Shown: positions 26,816 to 35,163 of the stretch, one piece after another | Layout of the letters: each line of letters starts with the position of its first letter | Numbering within the stretch: the stretch's first letter is position 1 | Assembly (NCBI RefSeq): GCF_900114745.1 | Contig: NZ_FOUB01000025.1 | Coordinates: 1-52,570 of the forward strand | Reading direction: 5' to 3' | DNA: 52,570 bases | From: Nitrosomonas communis | GTDB taxonomy: Bacteria; Pseudomonadota; Gammaproteobacteria; Burkholderiales; Nitrosomonadaceae | Position numbers and translations under genes: made by a program | The notes under the pieces: model-generated | Told to the model about the DNA's origin: nothing | Seen by the model: only the letters and a program-made list of their open reading frames with translations | The model's database searches: none

Positions 26816-29467
26816 CTAATTCAAATTACAATTGGTATAAGTAACATTGGCTCGTGCATTAGCATTACAGCTAATATGATGATGAAAATCAGGTGTTTCT
26901 AATTCTAAAACATCATTAGCACAATCACTTAATAGATTTATACCATCCTGCTTTTCATCAGTATCGAAATCAATGTCGAGACTCACTCGCTCGTATTTCT
27001 CAAATGCTCCAATGGCTCTCATCAACGAACCCAAAACAAAACCCCTTATATCACCTCTTAATTTCTTCTTAGTAAAAATCTCGGATAAATATCTACCAAG
27101 TAGATTTTTATTCACAATATTATATTGACCCAGTTTATTTGAATCGCACCAGAACTTATAGCTCTTGTACAGCTTTTCGGAGGAAACTTCTTGTTGCCAA
27201 GTTTTACATTCATCTTCATCAAATCTTGGAACGTCAAAATAACCTTGCGTAAATGAGTCAACAAGCCATTTACCTGGCGATTTGAGGGAATGCAGCCTTT
27301 GGTCTTTTAATCCCTGAGATTCCGGAATCGCCGAAACTTTAAAATTACTTATATCTCTATTCAGCATCTCAAATAGAAACGCAGATTGAATTGCCTTATC
27401 ATTACAAGCAGCATTTAGAGCATTAAAATAACATTTATCTCCAATTCGGGTATTCGAAACATCAAATACACAATATCTCCGCTCATCCTTAGAGGCTGGA
27501 ACAGCATAGTCATTATTCGTGACCATAAAGACTTTTAGATAATTATCTTGGTAAATGGCATCTATCCCCTTTCTTTCAATCATACAAGTAGGTTCAGTAA
27601 TTAATGTTTTCAGCACTCCTTCATGTTATTTGTCTCCGGAATAGAAAGCTTCGTCCGCAAACAAAAAACAGATATTTGACAAATGGGCATTAAATTTACC
27701 GACAAAGTGGCTTGCATTACTAATATGGATAGCATGATTTCCCCAGATTCTTCTAAGAAAATGTCCAATTGTGCCTTTACCTGTACCTTTCTCACCACGG
27801 AGAACTAATGCAGAGCCAGCAGGTCGATCAGGATGTTGCATTGTATAAGCTAACCAATCATAAAAATATTCTATCAAAGCAGAATCACCCGCACAGATGA
27901 CTTGCTCAATATGATTCTTGACGATAGCAATATTGGCTCCTTCCGAAGGTTCTACAGCGAATCCTTGCCAACTATTGTAACAATCCAAGGGTAATTCCTT
28001 ACCGGGTGCAAAAAAAACACCACCTCGATAAGATCTACAATTTTTGTGTTCTGACCATGCAATAATTTTATTCTTCATAATGGGTGTGGTGCTATTTCCA
28101 TTAATTTTTTCACCCACTTGAATTTGGTCATTCGCATAAAATTTCTTAAGCTCATCCTGACTGATAAATTCATATGAAATCCTGGAATCCTGATGAACAT
28201 CTGCCGAAACAGTTCTCATGATTCTATGCTTACCACCAATCATTACTTGTGCATGAGTTTTATTGAGATCCATCACAAATTCATTTAATTCGATTTCCCA
28301 ATGCGCCAATATTTTCTCTTCAAGATTTGGTCATAAAAAGAATACTTCACCACCATGGGCAAATGTATGAATGACTGGCTTATCTTGATTGGAATAAATT
28401 ATAGATTTTCCACGAATTGAGCGATCTAATGGGTGAGCACATTCTGCATTATGATATTTTACGGGATTATCAAGAATCTGCTGCACTGTAACTTCTTCAC
28501 CAGTTTCCAAAAGTATCGAAATTTGACCATACAGCTCATAATCAGTGATGGCACGATCAATAATATGTGCAGCATTAGTTGTCGTTAACTGATAATTCTT
28601 TTCTATCAGTCTAGCGCTGTGCACTTTTTGGAATTGCTCGCGTACTTTTTGAGCTTCTTCTGCAACGCTAGCTCTTAATGCCTCAGATTTTTTCTGGAAG
28701 ATTTCAATTTCTTCTTGAGTCAAAGGCAAAATAGAAGCTGCTGATAACATATCGCCATCAAATGTTTCAACTTGTCTATCCTGCTTAATTGAATCATTGT
28801 TTATAATTGCACCACCTTCATATATTGGTTGATTGCTAGTACAAAGTGCTTTATCCACTAAAGAACAGATTATAATATTCCCAGAAATAGTAACTTTCGC
28901 ATAACCAAAACCAGCAATTATTGAGCGAGCATGTAAAATTTCTAGAATAGCTTTATTATTTTTGGTGGTATCAATTGGGATAAATGTATGAACTCCCCGC
29001 AACCCATTAAATTCTTTGCCATCAACAGAAATATTACTACTAGCCGATGTTGACATCACTTTGTATATATTATTTAAACTAGGATCAATTTTGCCCAAAG
29101 CATTATTCAATTCTTCAAGCGATTGAATACCTTGCTTATGAACTGAATCTGAATCTATACAGAGTAATCCTGGGCTATCAGCAAAGGGGAAAGTTTCCTT
29201 TAATCGTGTAGCATCTTCTGGGCAATTACCTTCGGTTAAAGAATGATGCACGCCCTGAATCAAAAATTCCCATGACACCATTGAATTAATAAAATCAGGT
29301 AGCTCTGTATAATTTATATTGATTGTTTCAAATGACCCATTCCAAAAATTACCATTTGTTTCTTTAACAAGTTTTCCATTCACAAAATCATAGGATTTTG
29401 CTGTTTTTTTATCAGCATCAATAAATTTAGTTAATCTAATTTTCGTTATATTTTTAATATATTCCAT
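26816..29467 (-). pseudogene. P4-alpha-like primase-helicase with two in-frame stops
   Basis: Three consecutive open stretches are all in one frame: 29467-28331, 28330-27626 and 27625-26816. Read together they give an 883-codon protein. The N-terminal part contains a primase-like region (LLCIDSDSVHKQG, LRGVHTFIPIDT) and ends in FAHGGEVFFL. The C-terminal part is a DUF5906/VapE-type helicase with Walker A GEKGTGKGT, Walker B CFLFADEAF, then HEGVLKTLITEP, VFMVTNND and ERRYCVFDVS. TGA 28331-28333 and TAA 27626-27628 interrupt it. Around the second stop, GDK-[stop]-HEGVLK, the family would have Gln or Lys, so CAA to TAA is likely. No base is lost, so this is recent decay or conceivably readthrough. 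It would replicate the excised island. Confidence 0.85.
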
Positions 29468-29574
29468 TTATTTTTATACATTTTGGTTAATTTAATTAAA
29501 TTTAACCAAGAGAACCTTAAATTAAGCTCACAAAATCTATATAAATATAGTATAGAGGTTATATTTACTTGTAA

Positions 29575-29612
29575 GCCAGAGTACTTTCCAAGGTCTCTGG
29601 TTTTCTTTTTTG
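29575..29612 (+). terminator. Terminator-like hairpin without an upstream plus-strand gene
   Basis: CCAGAG (29576-29581) pairs with CTCTGG (29595-29600) and is followed by TTTTCTTTTTT, a good intrinsic terminator in plus orientation. It lies between the primase start (29467) and the alpA stop (29685), both of which are on the minus strand. Nothing protein-coding reads into it from the left, so it may end a short RNA antisense to the primase leader. Confidence 0.5.
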
Positions 29613-29684
29613 TATAGCGCTCACCGAAAAACTCATAATGTAAAAAGGACTATTTCAGCCTTATTCAGGCGTTTGCATGAAAGT

Positions 29685-29873
29685 TTAAGAATTGCTTCTT
29701 TTAGCGATGCAAGATGCCATCCATTCCTCAATTTCACTGGCAACCCATGCTACAGACCTAGCCCCAAGCTTTACTTGAGATGGAAAATTCCCATCTTTAA
29801 TGAATTGGTAGATTGAACTACGAGACAGACCAGTTATCGTTTTTACTTGATTCAATCGAATAAATTTACTCAT
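29685..29873 (-). CDS. AlpA-family transcriptional regulator / excisionase-like
   Basis: A 62-residue MerR/HTH_17-type protein typical of P4-like islands: RLNQVKTITGLSRSSIYQFIKDGNFPSQVKLGARSVAWVASEIEEWM. The L.-V...TGLS..TIY..I..G.FP..V.LG.R.VAW...E...W pattern is the AlpA signature. The family acts as an excisionase or activates the integrase gene. It reads towards the primase gene, with 217 bp between them. A perfect 18-bp palindrome 75 bp upstream of its start is a good operator candidate. Confidence 0.88.
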   Translation of the reverse strand: MSKFIRLNQVKTITGLSRSSIYQFIKDGNFPSQVKLGARSVAWVASEIEEWMASCIAKRSNS

Positions 29874-29947
29874 GTATGTTCCTTTTAAATATTAGTAATG
29901 TTCAGAAGATTTTTTGTCTTCCGCTAATATTTATTAAGATCCATTTC

Positions 29948-29965
29948 CCAAAAGTTAACTTTTGG
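29948..29965. promoter_or_regulatory. Perfect 18-bp palindrome in the alpA divergent promoter
   Basis: CCAAAAGTTAACTTTTGG is an exact palindrome located between alpA (minus, start 29873) and the divergent gene at 30010 (plus). A second half-like site (GTAAACTTTC) follows immediately. Position and symmetry fit a dimer-binding operator controlling both promoters. The binding protein is unknown; the product at 30010 or another regulator on the island are candidates. Confidence 0.6.
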
Positions 29966-30009
29966 TAAACTTTCTTCTAATTATTTTTAGTTGATCAAAT
30001 GGTGAAAGA

Positions 30010-30303
30010 ATGAGTGGATTTCCTAAGAGAAAACAAAATAGAGCGCTTGTGGAAGGTGATATTGCTTATATATTGGAGCAACAGAGTATTTCAGAAAATG
30101 CTTCTGAGAAAATAAGTAATTTTGTAGTGAAGCAGAATGATAAAAAATGGGTAATTGAATTCAAAAAAAATGATCGAGATGGCTACCGATTACAAGCTAA
30201 AAGGGGTGAGATAAGACAGTTTGTTAGACTTGCTGGTGTTGAGGCATGGATGAGGAAAATGGGGATAAGGGAATTTAAGGTTATATTAAATGTAGAAAAT
30301 TAG
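30010..30303 (+). CDS. Small basic hypothetical protein divergent to alpA
   Basis: A 97-residue basic protein (MSGFPKRKQNRALVEGDIAYILEQQS, then KWVIEFKKNDRDGYRLQAKRGEIRQFVRL and W-M-R-K-M-G). No known domain. Its divergent position against alpA across a palindromic operator is typical of a regulatory pair on integrative elements, so a repressor or nucleoid-type DNA-binding role is plausible. A GTGAAAG region precedes the ATG. The end is followed by 280 bp without a gene. Confidence 0.5.
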   Translation: MSGFPKRKQNRALVEGDIAYILEQQSISENASEKISNFVVKQNDKKWVIEFKKNDRDGYRLQAKRGEIRQFVRLAGVEAWMRKMGIREFKVILNVEN

Positions 30304-30585
30304 AGAGTTTCCTAGATTTAAGTAATCTAATTGAGAAATCTCATCTTTGATTATTTCACAATCAGATCGATTATCAACGCTTAAAGGTAGTTTATTAAAA
30401 GTAACGTCATTAACGGTGATCTTTCAGCCGCCAACAGAATGATTACTTTGATTTTTTCAGTCACAGCCCGTTCTGTATTTGAATCAGTATCTGGTTAATC
30501 AAGAATATGAGTTTGATATCCTGTTCTTTTGTATCCCCATAATTTGGTGACACAATTCTTTGGGTGGGCGCAATAATAATTGCTT

Positions 30586-30838
30586 TACTATATGCAACCT
30601 TTTTTCCAGTTTCTACGAATTGAAACTATTTCCGGAAGGCAAGAGCAAACAGCCATGCTATGATTTCGCCAACGCTGGCGGTCCGCTTTTCTTCGCGGGT
30701 ATATGGGAAACGACAACAATCGATGAAAGGGTTTTCTACAGCTGTACAATTATCACTGCAGATTCCAATTCTTGATTCATCCTAATGCATGAATGCATGC
30801 CAGTAATTTGCCTACCTGAAGCATGGATATCTGGTTGA
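30586..30838 (+). pseudogene. SRAP (YedK/HMCES-type) gene remnant
   Basis: The plus-strand translation gives the second half of a canonical SRAP protein: SSFYELKLFPEGKSKQPCYDF, FFAGIWETTTIDERVFYSCT, IITADSNS, then after an in-frame TGA (30773-30775) MHECMPVICLPEAW to TGA 30836-30838. Canonical counterparts are GFYEWK..GKKQPY, FAGLWE and HDRMPVIL.PEAW. The N-terminus with the catalytic Cys2 is not recognisable upstream. It is dead, and distinct from the diverged intact SRAP-like gene at 9269-9706. Confidence 0.7.
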
Positions 30839-31010
30839 CCCTTTCGCAATTAGCCAATGACATCTTATTGCCCCTTCTCTAAAACCTTTTTCTTCAGAAT
30901 AAATGCAGCTATGAACAGTATCGCCCGTGATGGAACAAATAAGCAATCAGTAGAGCAATTAAATCAGCCTATAACTAAAACTAAATAATTACAGTCTCTC
31001 AGATGAACGT

Positions 31011-32899
31011 TAATTAGTGCCAGCCCGAAAACCCCATTTTTTCACGGGTAAGCTGCCTAATTATTAAGCGCCTTTGTAAAAATACAATGAAACCATGCAT
31101 CCCAAAAGCTCCTGATTTTATTTTTTGTGAGGCATGGCATAAAAAATACGATTTCTACCCGGCATTCACCATTGATTGCTCGCAATCAGGCGGTTTTTGC
31201 GTTAGCTGGATAGCTTAAGCTGCTTGTTGGTGCTTTAGCTTTAAATTACGTTTTATAGCTTTGCGCTCACGCTCCATATCCTGCTGCCATAGAATATCAC
31301 CTATTCGGCGGATGTTTCTGGCGACAATAGCCAGTGCAACGTAACGTTTAAAACCACCCATGCCATGATCTGGACATTTGTCTAGACCGTGCACCTCCAG
31401 CGCATTGATTGCTGACTCTACTGCTGAGTGCGCACGACGGGCTTTAACAAATTCTTCCGTTTGTTCTATTGCTCTGCGCTCTTTGGATAGCTTGCCTTTT
31501 TTGGAGAGCGTGACTTGGTCGAGATGTTGGGCTAATTCAGCCTGGTTGGCAGGTGAATGAAAGCCTTTATCGAAGCTGCAGGCATTGAGCATGGGAAAGC
31601 GTTTTTTAGCTTCCGTGACCATGGTTACCGCAATTTGATCATCGGTTTGTCTTTCCATCACGTGATGGTGCAAGATGAATTGATGTTGGTCTTCCAGGAT
31701 GCACACTTTGACGCCCAGCTCAACAGGCACACCTGCTTTGCCTTTGCTGATCCACTCGGTGTGGGGTTCAAAAATGGAGAATACTTTTTCCTGGTGAGGA
31801 ATGATTTCGCCTTTGATAAAACGACGATCGATTTGGTCGATTTGGCGCTTGGCGTGTTGTAGGTAGCCTTCAATTTCAATCTTTTGCAGCAGTTCAGTAG
31901 GAGCAGTTGCTGCCAGCTTGGTTAAGGTGGTTTGAATTTTATCTACGTGATATTGGGCTTGGTCAATATAGGCCTGATACGCTTGAATCTTTTGTGTGTT
32001 GCTTGGTTGGTCTGCGGTTTTGCGGCGCTTCTTGCTCTGGGCACTGCGCATCAGTCGTTTTAATTGACGCAGGTTGTAGCGATATTGCCGCCAGTAGTTT
32101 AATCGCTGGCTTTCACACCAGCGTGCCGTCAGCATAATCGCTTTGCGCAGGGCATCCCCCAATAAGTTGATGTCGGTTGGAAAATGCACATCAGTTTCAA
32201 CCACAAAGGAGTCGCACCGCCCACGCAGGGCTCTTTCGTCCTTTTTTATGAGGACATGCCCTCCTTCAACAATGATCTGGTTTAATTGGTCCAGTAGCTC
32301 CGGCGTGAGCAAACTGACATTATCCACCAAGGTTTGATAAGCATATTTTTTGTCTTCATCGCACAGATTATGCCCCAACATTTCGCGCAAGGTCCTGTGC
32401 TGGTTAACCAATTCATGCAGACGGTCATAATCAGCATTTAAGTCCAGTCGTAATACGCCACAAACCAGGATACTCCATAGGGTCATGCCAGGTCGGCCAT
32501 TGTGCTTATCCACCCTGGGAGCAATTTTACTTGCTAGTAAGGCAAAAACTTTGTGGCGTAATGCCTCATTCAGGTACAAGTGCTGTAAGCCGCACAGTAT
32601 CTTTGGAATGTCATCTCGTGATCTCAAATCAAATTTGATTTGGGATACATCAATTTCACCTAATTCCATCTGGGTATTTTGCACTACGCGCATTTGATTT
32701 CCACTTGAACGAAGTTCATTTTTGAAGGCGATATTTTCAATAATTTTAATCGAAGTTTGAGGTCGCTTTGCTTGAAAATGCGCCAAAACCACCTAATAAC
32801 GTCACTTTAACTCAACTTTTCAGAAATCTTCATTTCTTAAATTAGACGCAACCCCATGTTTCTTATCGAAGAAGAGGGTTTTCGGGCTGGCACTAATTA
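31011..32899 (-). mobile_element. ISNCY-type insertion sequence, apparently complete
   Basis: The ends carry matching inverted repeats: TTAGTGCCAGCCCGAAAACC begins at 31014, and its complement ends near 32896. Including flanking bases the match is about 25 bp, and part of that (TAATTA) may be the target duplication. One transposase gene on the minus strand fills the element. The intact ends and open frame suggest a recent arrival in the island. Confidence 0.85.
31215..32693 (-). CDS. ISNCY-family transposase
   Basis: I start at ATG 32693 (MRVVQNTQMELGEIDVSQIKFD, the usual opening of this family); 33 further in-frame residues upstream seem non-coding. The 492-residue protein has RSRDDIPKILCGLQHLY, RPGMTLWSILVCGVLRL, a DDE-type first Asp in VVETDVHFPTD, SFDKGFHSPANQ with the second Asp, and RRAHSAVESAINALEVHGLDKCPDHG with the Glu. 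It moves the element by a DDE mechanism. The frame is open throughout. Nothing suggests that it carries a passenger gene. Confidence 0.88.
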   Translation of the reverse strand: MRVVQNTQMELGEIDVSQIKFDLRSRDDIPKILCGLQHLYLNEALRHKVFALLASKIAPRVDKHNGRPGMTLWSILVCGVLRLDLNADYDRLHELVNQHRTLREMLGHNLCDEDKKYAYQTLVDNVSLLTPELLDQLNQIIVEGGHVLIKKDERALRGRCDSFVVETDVHFPTDINLLGDALRKAIMLTARWCESQRLNYWRQYRYNLRQLKRLMRSAQSKKRRKTADQPSNTQKIQAYQAYIDQAQYHVDKIQTTLTKLAATAPTELLQKIEIEGYLQHAKRQIDQIDRRFIKGEIIPHQEKVFSIFEPHTEWISKGKAGVPVELGVKVCILEDQHQFILHHHVMERQTDDQIAVTMVTEAKKRFPMLNACSFDKGFHSPANQAELAQHLDQVTLSKKGKLSKERRAIEQTEEFVKARRAHSAVESAINALEVHGLDKCPDHGMGGFKRYVALAIVARNIRRIGDILWQQDMERERKAIKRNLKLKHQQAA

Positions 32900-33171
32900 A
32901 TTCACATCAGTTTGCTAATTTCAACTGGAAAATTTGCAATAATCTGCAAACGAAGGTATTCCTTCGTAAGTAGCTATTAAATTTCAAAAATTATATGTAT
33001 TTGAAATATAAACATATTTCATCAGACTTATCTTATTAGTTTTGTGAAAGCAGTGGTACTGGCATTAACTGTAGGATGAACAATTTTATTCTAGCCAGAC
33101 TAATAACGGCACGTATTTAAAAGTTGAAATAACAAAAGCTTAAGTATTTTTAGCTAAGCCTTTGTTTTATA

Positions 33172-33217
33172 TGGCAGGTCGTGCGAGATTCGAACTCGCG
33201 ACCAACGGATTAAAAGT
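33172..33217 (-). repeat. tRNA-Lys(UUU) 3'-end fragment, old attachment-site scar
   Basis: Minus-strand reading gives the 3' half of a tRNA: anticodon loop CTTTTAA with UUU, variable region, T-arm GCGAG-TTCGAAT-CTCGC, an acceptor 3' strand ACGACCT and GCCA. Homology begins inside the anticodon stem (33217) and nothing resembling the 5' half lies to its right. A lone tRNA 3' half is what integrases of tRNA-targeting elements leave behind. It is therefore a relic att site of a different element inside the tRNA-Thr island. Confidence 0.75.
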
Positions 33218-33604
33218 ACGGTGAAATATCTTTTTTTATCAAACACATAACATCAAAACAAACGCGGAGCAAAATAAAAAATATGCGTAAAAGATCGTTT
33301 ATTCATGCAGCTGCTTTATTCTTTGCGGAGCGAATTTAGCCATGATTTTTGCATAGCATGGTCAGCATTTTGGTCAACATCAAATAGTATAAAATTACCA
33401 TTCCCATGCGCTCCTAATATCGTTTGCGGAAATAATATTTGATCAATAATTGAGCAATATGCAAAAATTGCACATTACTCAGCAATTTATATAGTTTGCA
33501 ATCTAACAAATAAACGTAGTAATTCTTTTGCCGCTAAAATCAAATTATAAAAGATAAATAGAAGCTGTAATATTACTTGTTATCTCCTACACCGAGAGAA
33601 TAAT
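33218..33604. other. Intergenic, no supported gene
   Basis: This 387-bp AT-rich stretch lies between the tRNA-Lys scar and the next gene. It has no frame with protein-like content. The promoter of the 33605 gene should lie near its right end. Confidence 0.4.
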
Positions 33605-34069
33605 GTGAGTGAACTAGAAAAAATTGTCTTGACAGCTGCCTTTACAATATTTGGCGGTATGTTAGTCTATGTAACCGGTCAGCTTATCTCGAAATTTCTG
33701 ATTGATCCCACACATGAGCTGAAAAAAGCAATTGGTGAGGTACGTTTTAATCTTGCGTTTCATGCACGAGTCATTCATACACCCATCGCCAGAACACAAG
33801 ATCGATCTGACAAAGCTTATGAGGCGCTTCTTAAGAGTTCATGCGAACTATTGGCGAAAGTAAACGCGATTCCATTCTATAGTTTTGTATCGCACATCTC
33901 ACTTGGGTTATTGCCATCGAAGACGCACATTCGATGTGCGGCAATACAGTTAAGGGGTCTATCTACCTATGTGCACGAAACTAATGACAAGGCAGACTCC
34001 CATATCGAAGAGATCAGAAAACGTGTTGCTAGGATTGAGCGGCATCTCAAACTAGAACCACTTGAATGA
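33605..34069 (+). CDS. Membrane-anchored hypothetical protein
   Basis: A 154-residue protein with GTG start at 33605 (GAGAGAA upstream) and one N-terminal transmembrane segment (IVLTAAFTIFGGMLVYVTGQLISKFLI), then a helical cytosolic part (DPTHELKKAIGEVRFNLAFHARVI) ending in a charged coiled coil (HIEEIRKRVARIERHLKLE). The arrangement is like the 14449 protein but the sequences are not obviously related. The function is unknown. Confidence 0.5.
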   Translation: MSELEKIVLTAAFTIFGGMLVYVTGQLISKFLIDPTHELKKAIGEVRFNLAFHARVIHTPIARTQDRSDKAYEALLKSSCELLAKVNAIPFYSFVSHISLGLLPSKTHIRCAAIQLRGLSTYVHETNDKADSHIEEIRKRVARIERHLKLEPLE

Positions 34070-34353
34070 GCAAGTTGCTGCCCAACAACGCATTCAATTC
34101 TATTAAACATACTTTCTGCACCATCTCACTGTCCACTTGGGTCGGATTCAGTTGATCAATATCAGATTGATATGGGAACTGACTGATCAAACTAGAAACT
34201 CAAGCTTGATCTGTCACACATCATTTATTATCAAACACCTCAAACCTGGGCGTGTACCTTTCAGCCAATTTACTTAGCAATGCCCTTGATCTTCTCAACC
34301 ATCCTGGCACCGCTCAGTCTTAGCATAGCTAATACCAACGTCAGAAAACGTGA
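34070..34353 (-). pseudogene. Degenerate spanin-like (Rz) C-terminal remnant in spacer
   Basis: On the minus strand near 34205-34300, interrupted by stops and a frame change, one can read a Met-Val-Glu-Lys-Ile-Lys segment followed by LAERYTPRFEVFDNK. This parallels the end of the Rz-like protein at 37037 (LEKLKIYAWDLTERCRPRFNVVNDK). It looks like the decayed tail of a second copy of that lysis gene. The rest of the spacer holds nothing recognisable. Confidence 0.4.
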
Positions 34354-34833
34354 TTACGCAATAAAGCGTGCTACCACTCCCGCTACTACTCCCTACACTT
34401 GCAATTCATCATTTTCACGGAAACGGATAGGTGGATAATCCGAATTCTCAGGGTGCAGCTCGATCACGCCATTGCAGAAATACAATCGCTTTATAGGTAA
34501 ATTCATTGTTAATTACCGCCAGCACGATATGCCCGTGTTTAGGTTCGACTGAGCGATCAACCACTAGCATATCGCCATCATGGATATCATGGATGCGAGC
34601 ACCGGTCATAGAATCGCCGACCACTCGGAAGAAATACGTTGCTGCTTTATTCCTATCAGATAATTATTGAGATCCAGTCCTTTCTCAGCATAATCTTCCG
34701 CAGGAGATGGAAACCCAGCAGGGGTTCGATACTGCAATAATGGTAATGCACAAAGAATAGGATCAAGTTTTGCTCGCGACAAAACAGGCAGAGTCAATTC
34801 ACTATTTTATTCAACTGGAATACTAATTATCAT
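34354..34833 (-). pseudogene. umuD: umuD remnant
   Basis: Minus-strand translation across frames recovers UmuD: a start region with an early TAA, then LTLPVLSRAKLDPILCALPL, RTPAGFPSPAEDYAEKGLDL, a frameshift, then FRVVGDSMTGARIHD, HDGDMLVVDRSVEPKHGHIV, LAVINNEF, and finally NDELQV-[TAG]-GVVAGVVARF to TAA at 34354-34356. The intact paralogue at 10909 reads NDELQVWGVVVG there, so Trp TGG became TAG. It keeps the cleavage Ala-Gly and Ser but is disrupted at least three times. It is probably part of a separate prophage-derived segment. Confidence 0.85.
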
Positions 34834-34883
34834 GACCATTGCATAGATGCTTGATGAGATATATAGTATAAAGCACTTATTTA

Positions 34884-35114
34884 ATGAGTAACAAAACAAT
34901 GAAATGTGCGGACTTTTTCCTTGACTTATACACACTCCAACCTAAGTCGAAGGAAGAAAACAAAAAAATCGAAAATTATATTGCTAAACTACAAATGGCC
35001 GTGCGCTTGTACCACCTCAAGTTAAATATTCATCTTGTCCGCATAGAAAAATGCTTTGAGGATTTCTACGATGGGCGGCAGCCACGAACTGAACGAAATG
35101 GCAGGCTAATTTAA
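34884..35114 (+). CDS. Small hypothetical protein
   Basis: A 76-residue Lys/Glu-rich helical protein (LQPKSKEENKKIENYIAKLQMAVRLYHLKL) with several His and Cys but no recognised motif. It ends 49 bp before the protease-like gene and reads in the same direction. Its base composition is AT-rich like the rest of the island, so the composition jump occurs between the two genes. Confidence 0.4.
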   Translation: MSNKTMKCADFFLDLYTLQPKSKEENKKIENYIAKLQMAVRLYHLKLNIHLVRIEKCFEDFYDGRQPRTERNGRLI

Positions 35115-35163
35115 GAACATCGAAAAGAAAGTTTGTGTAAATTTCCAATATAGGAGGAAATAA

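Noticed and set aside
26816..29467. Programmed readthrough or selenocysteine at the primase stops
   Set aside because: The two stops are different codons (TGA, TAA), no conserved downstream element is visible, and other island genes show the same kind of nonsense decay.
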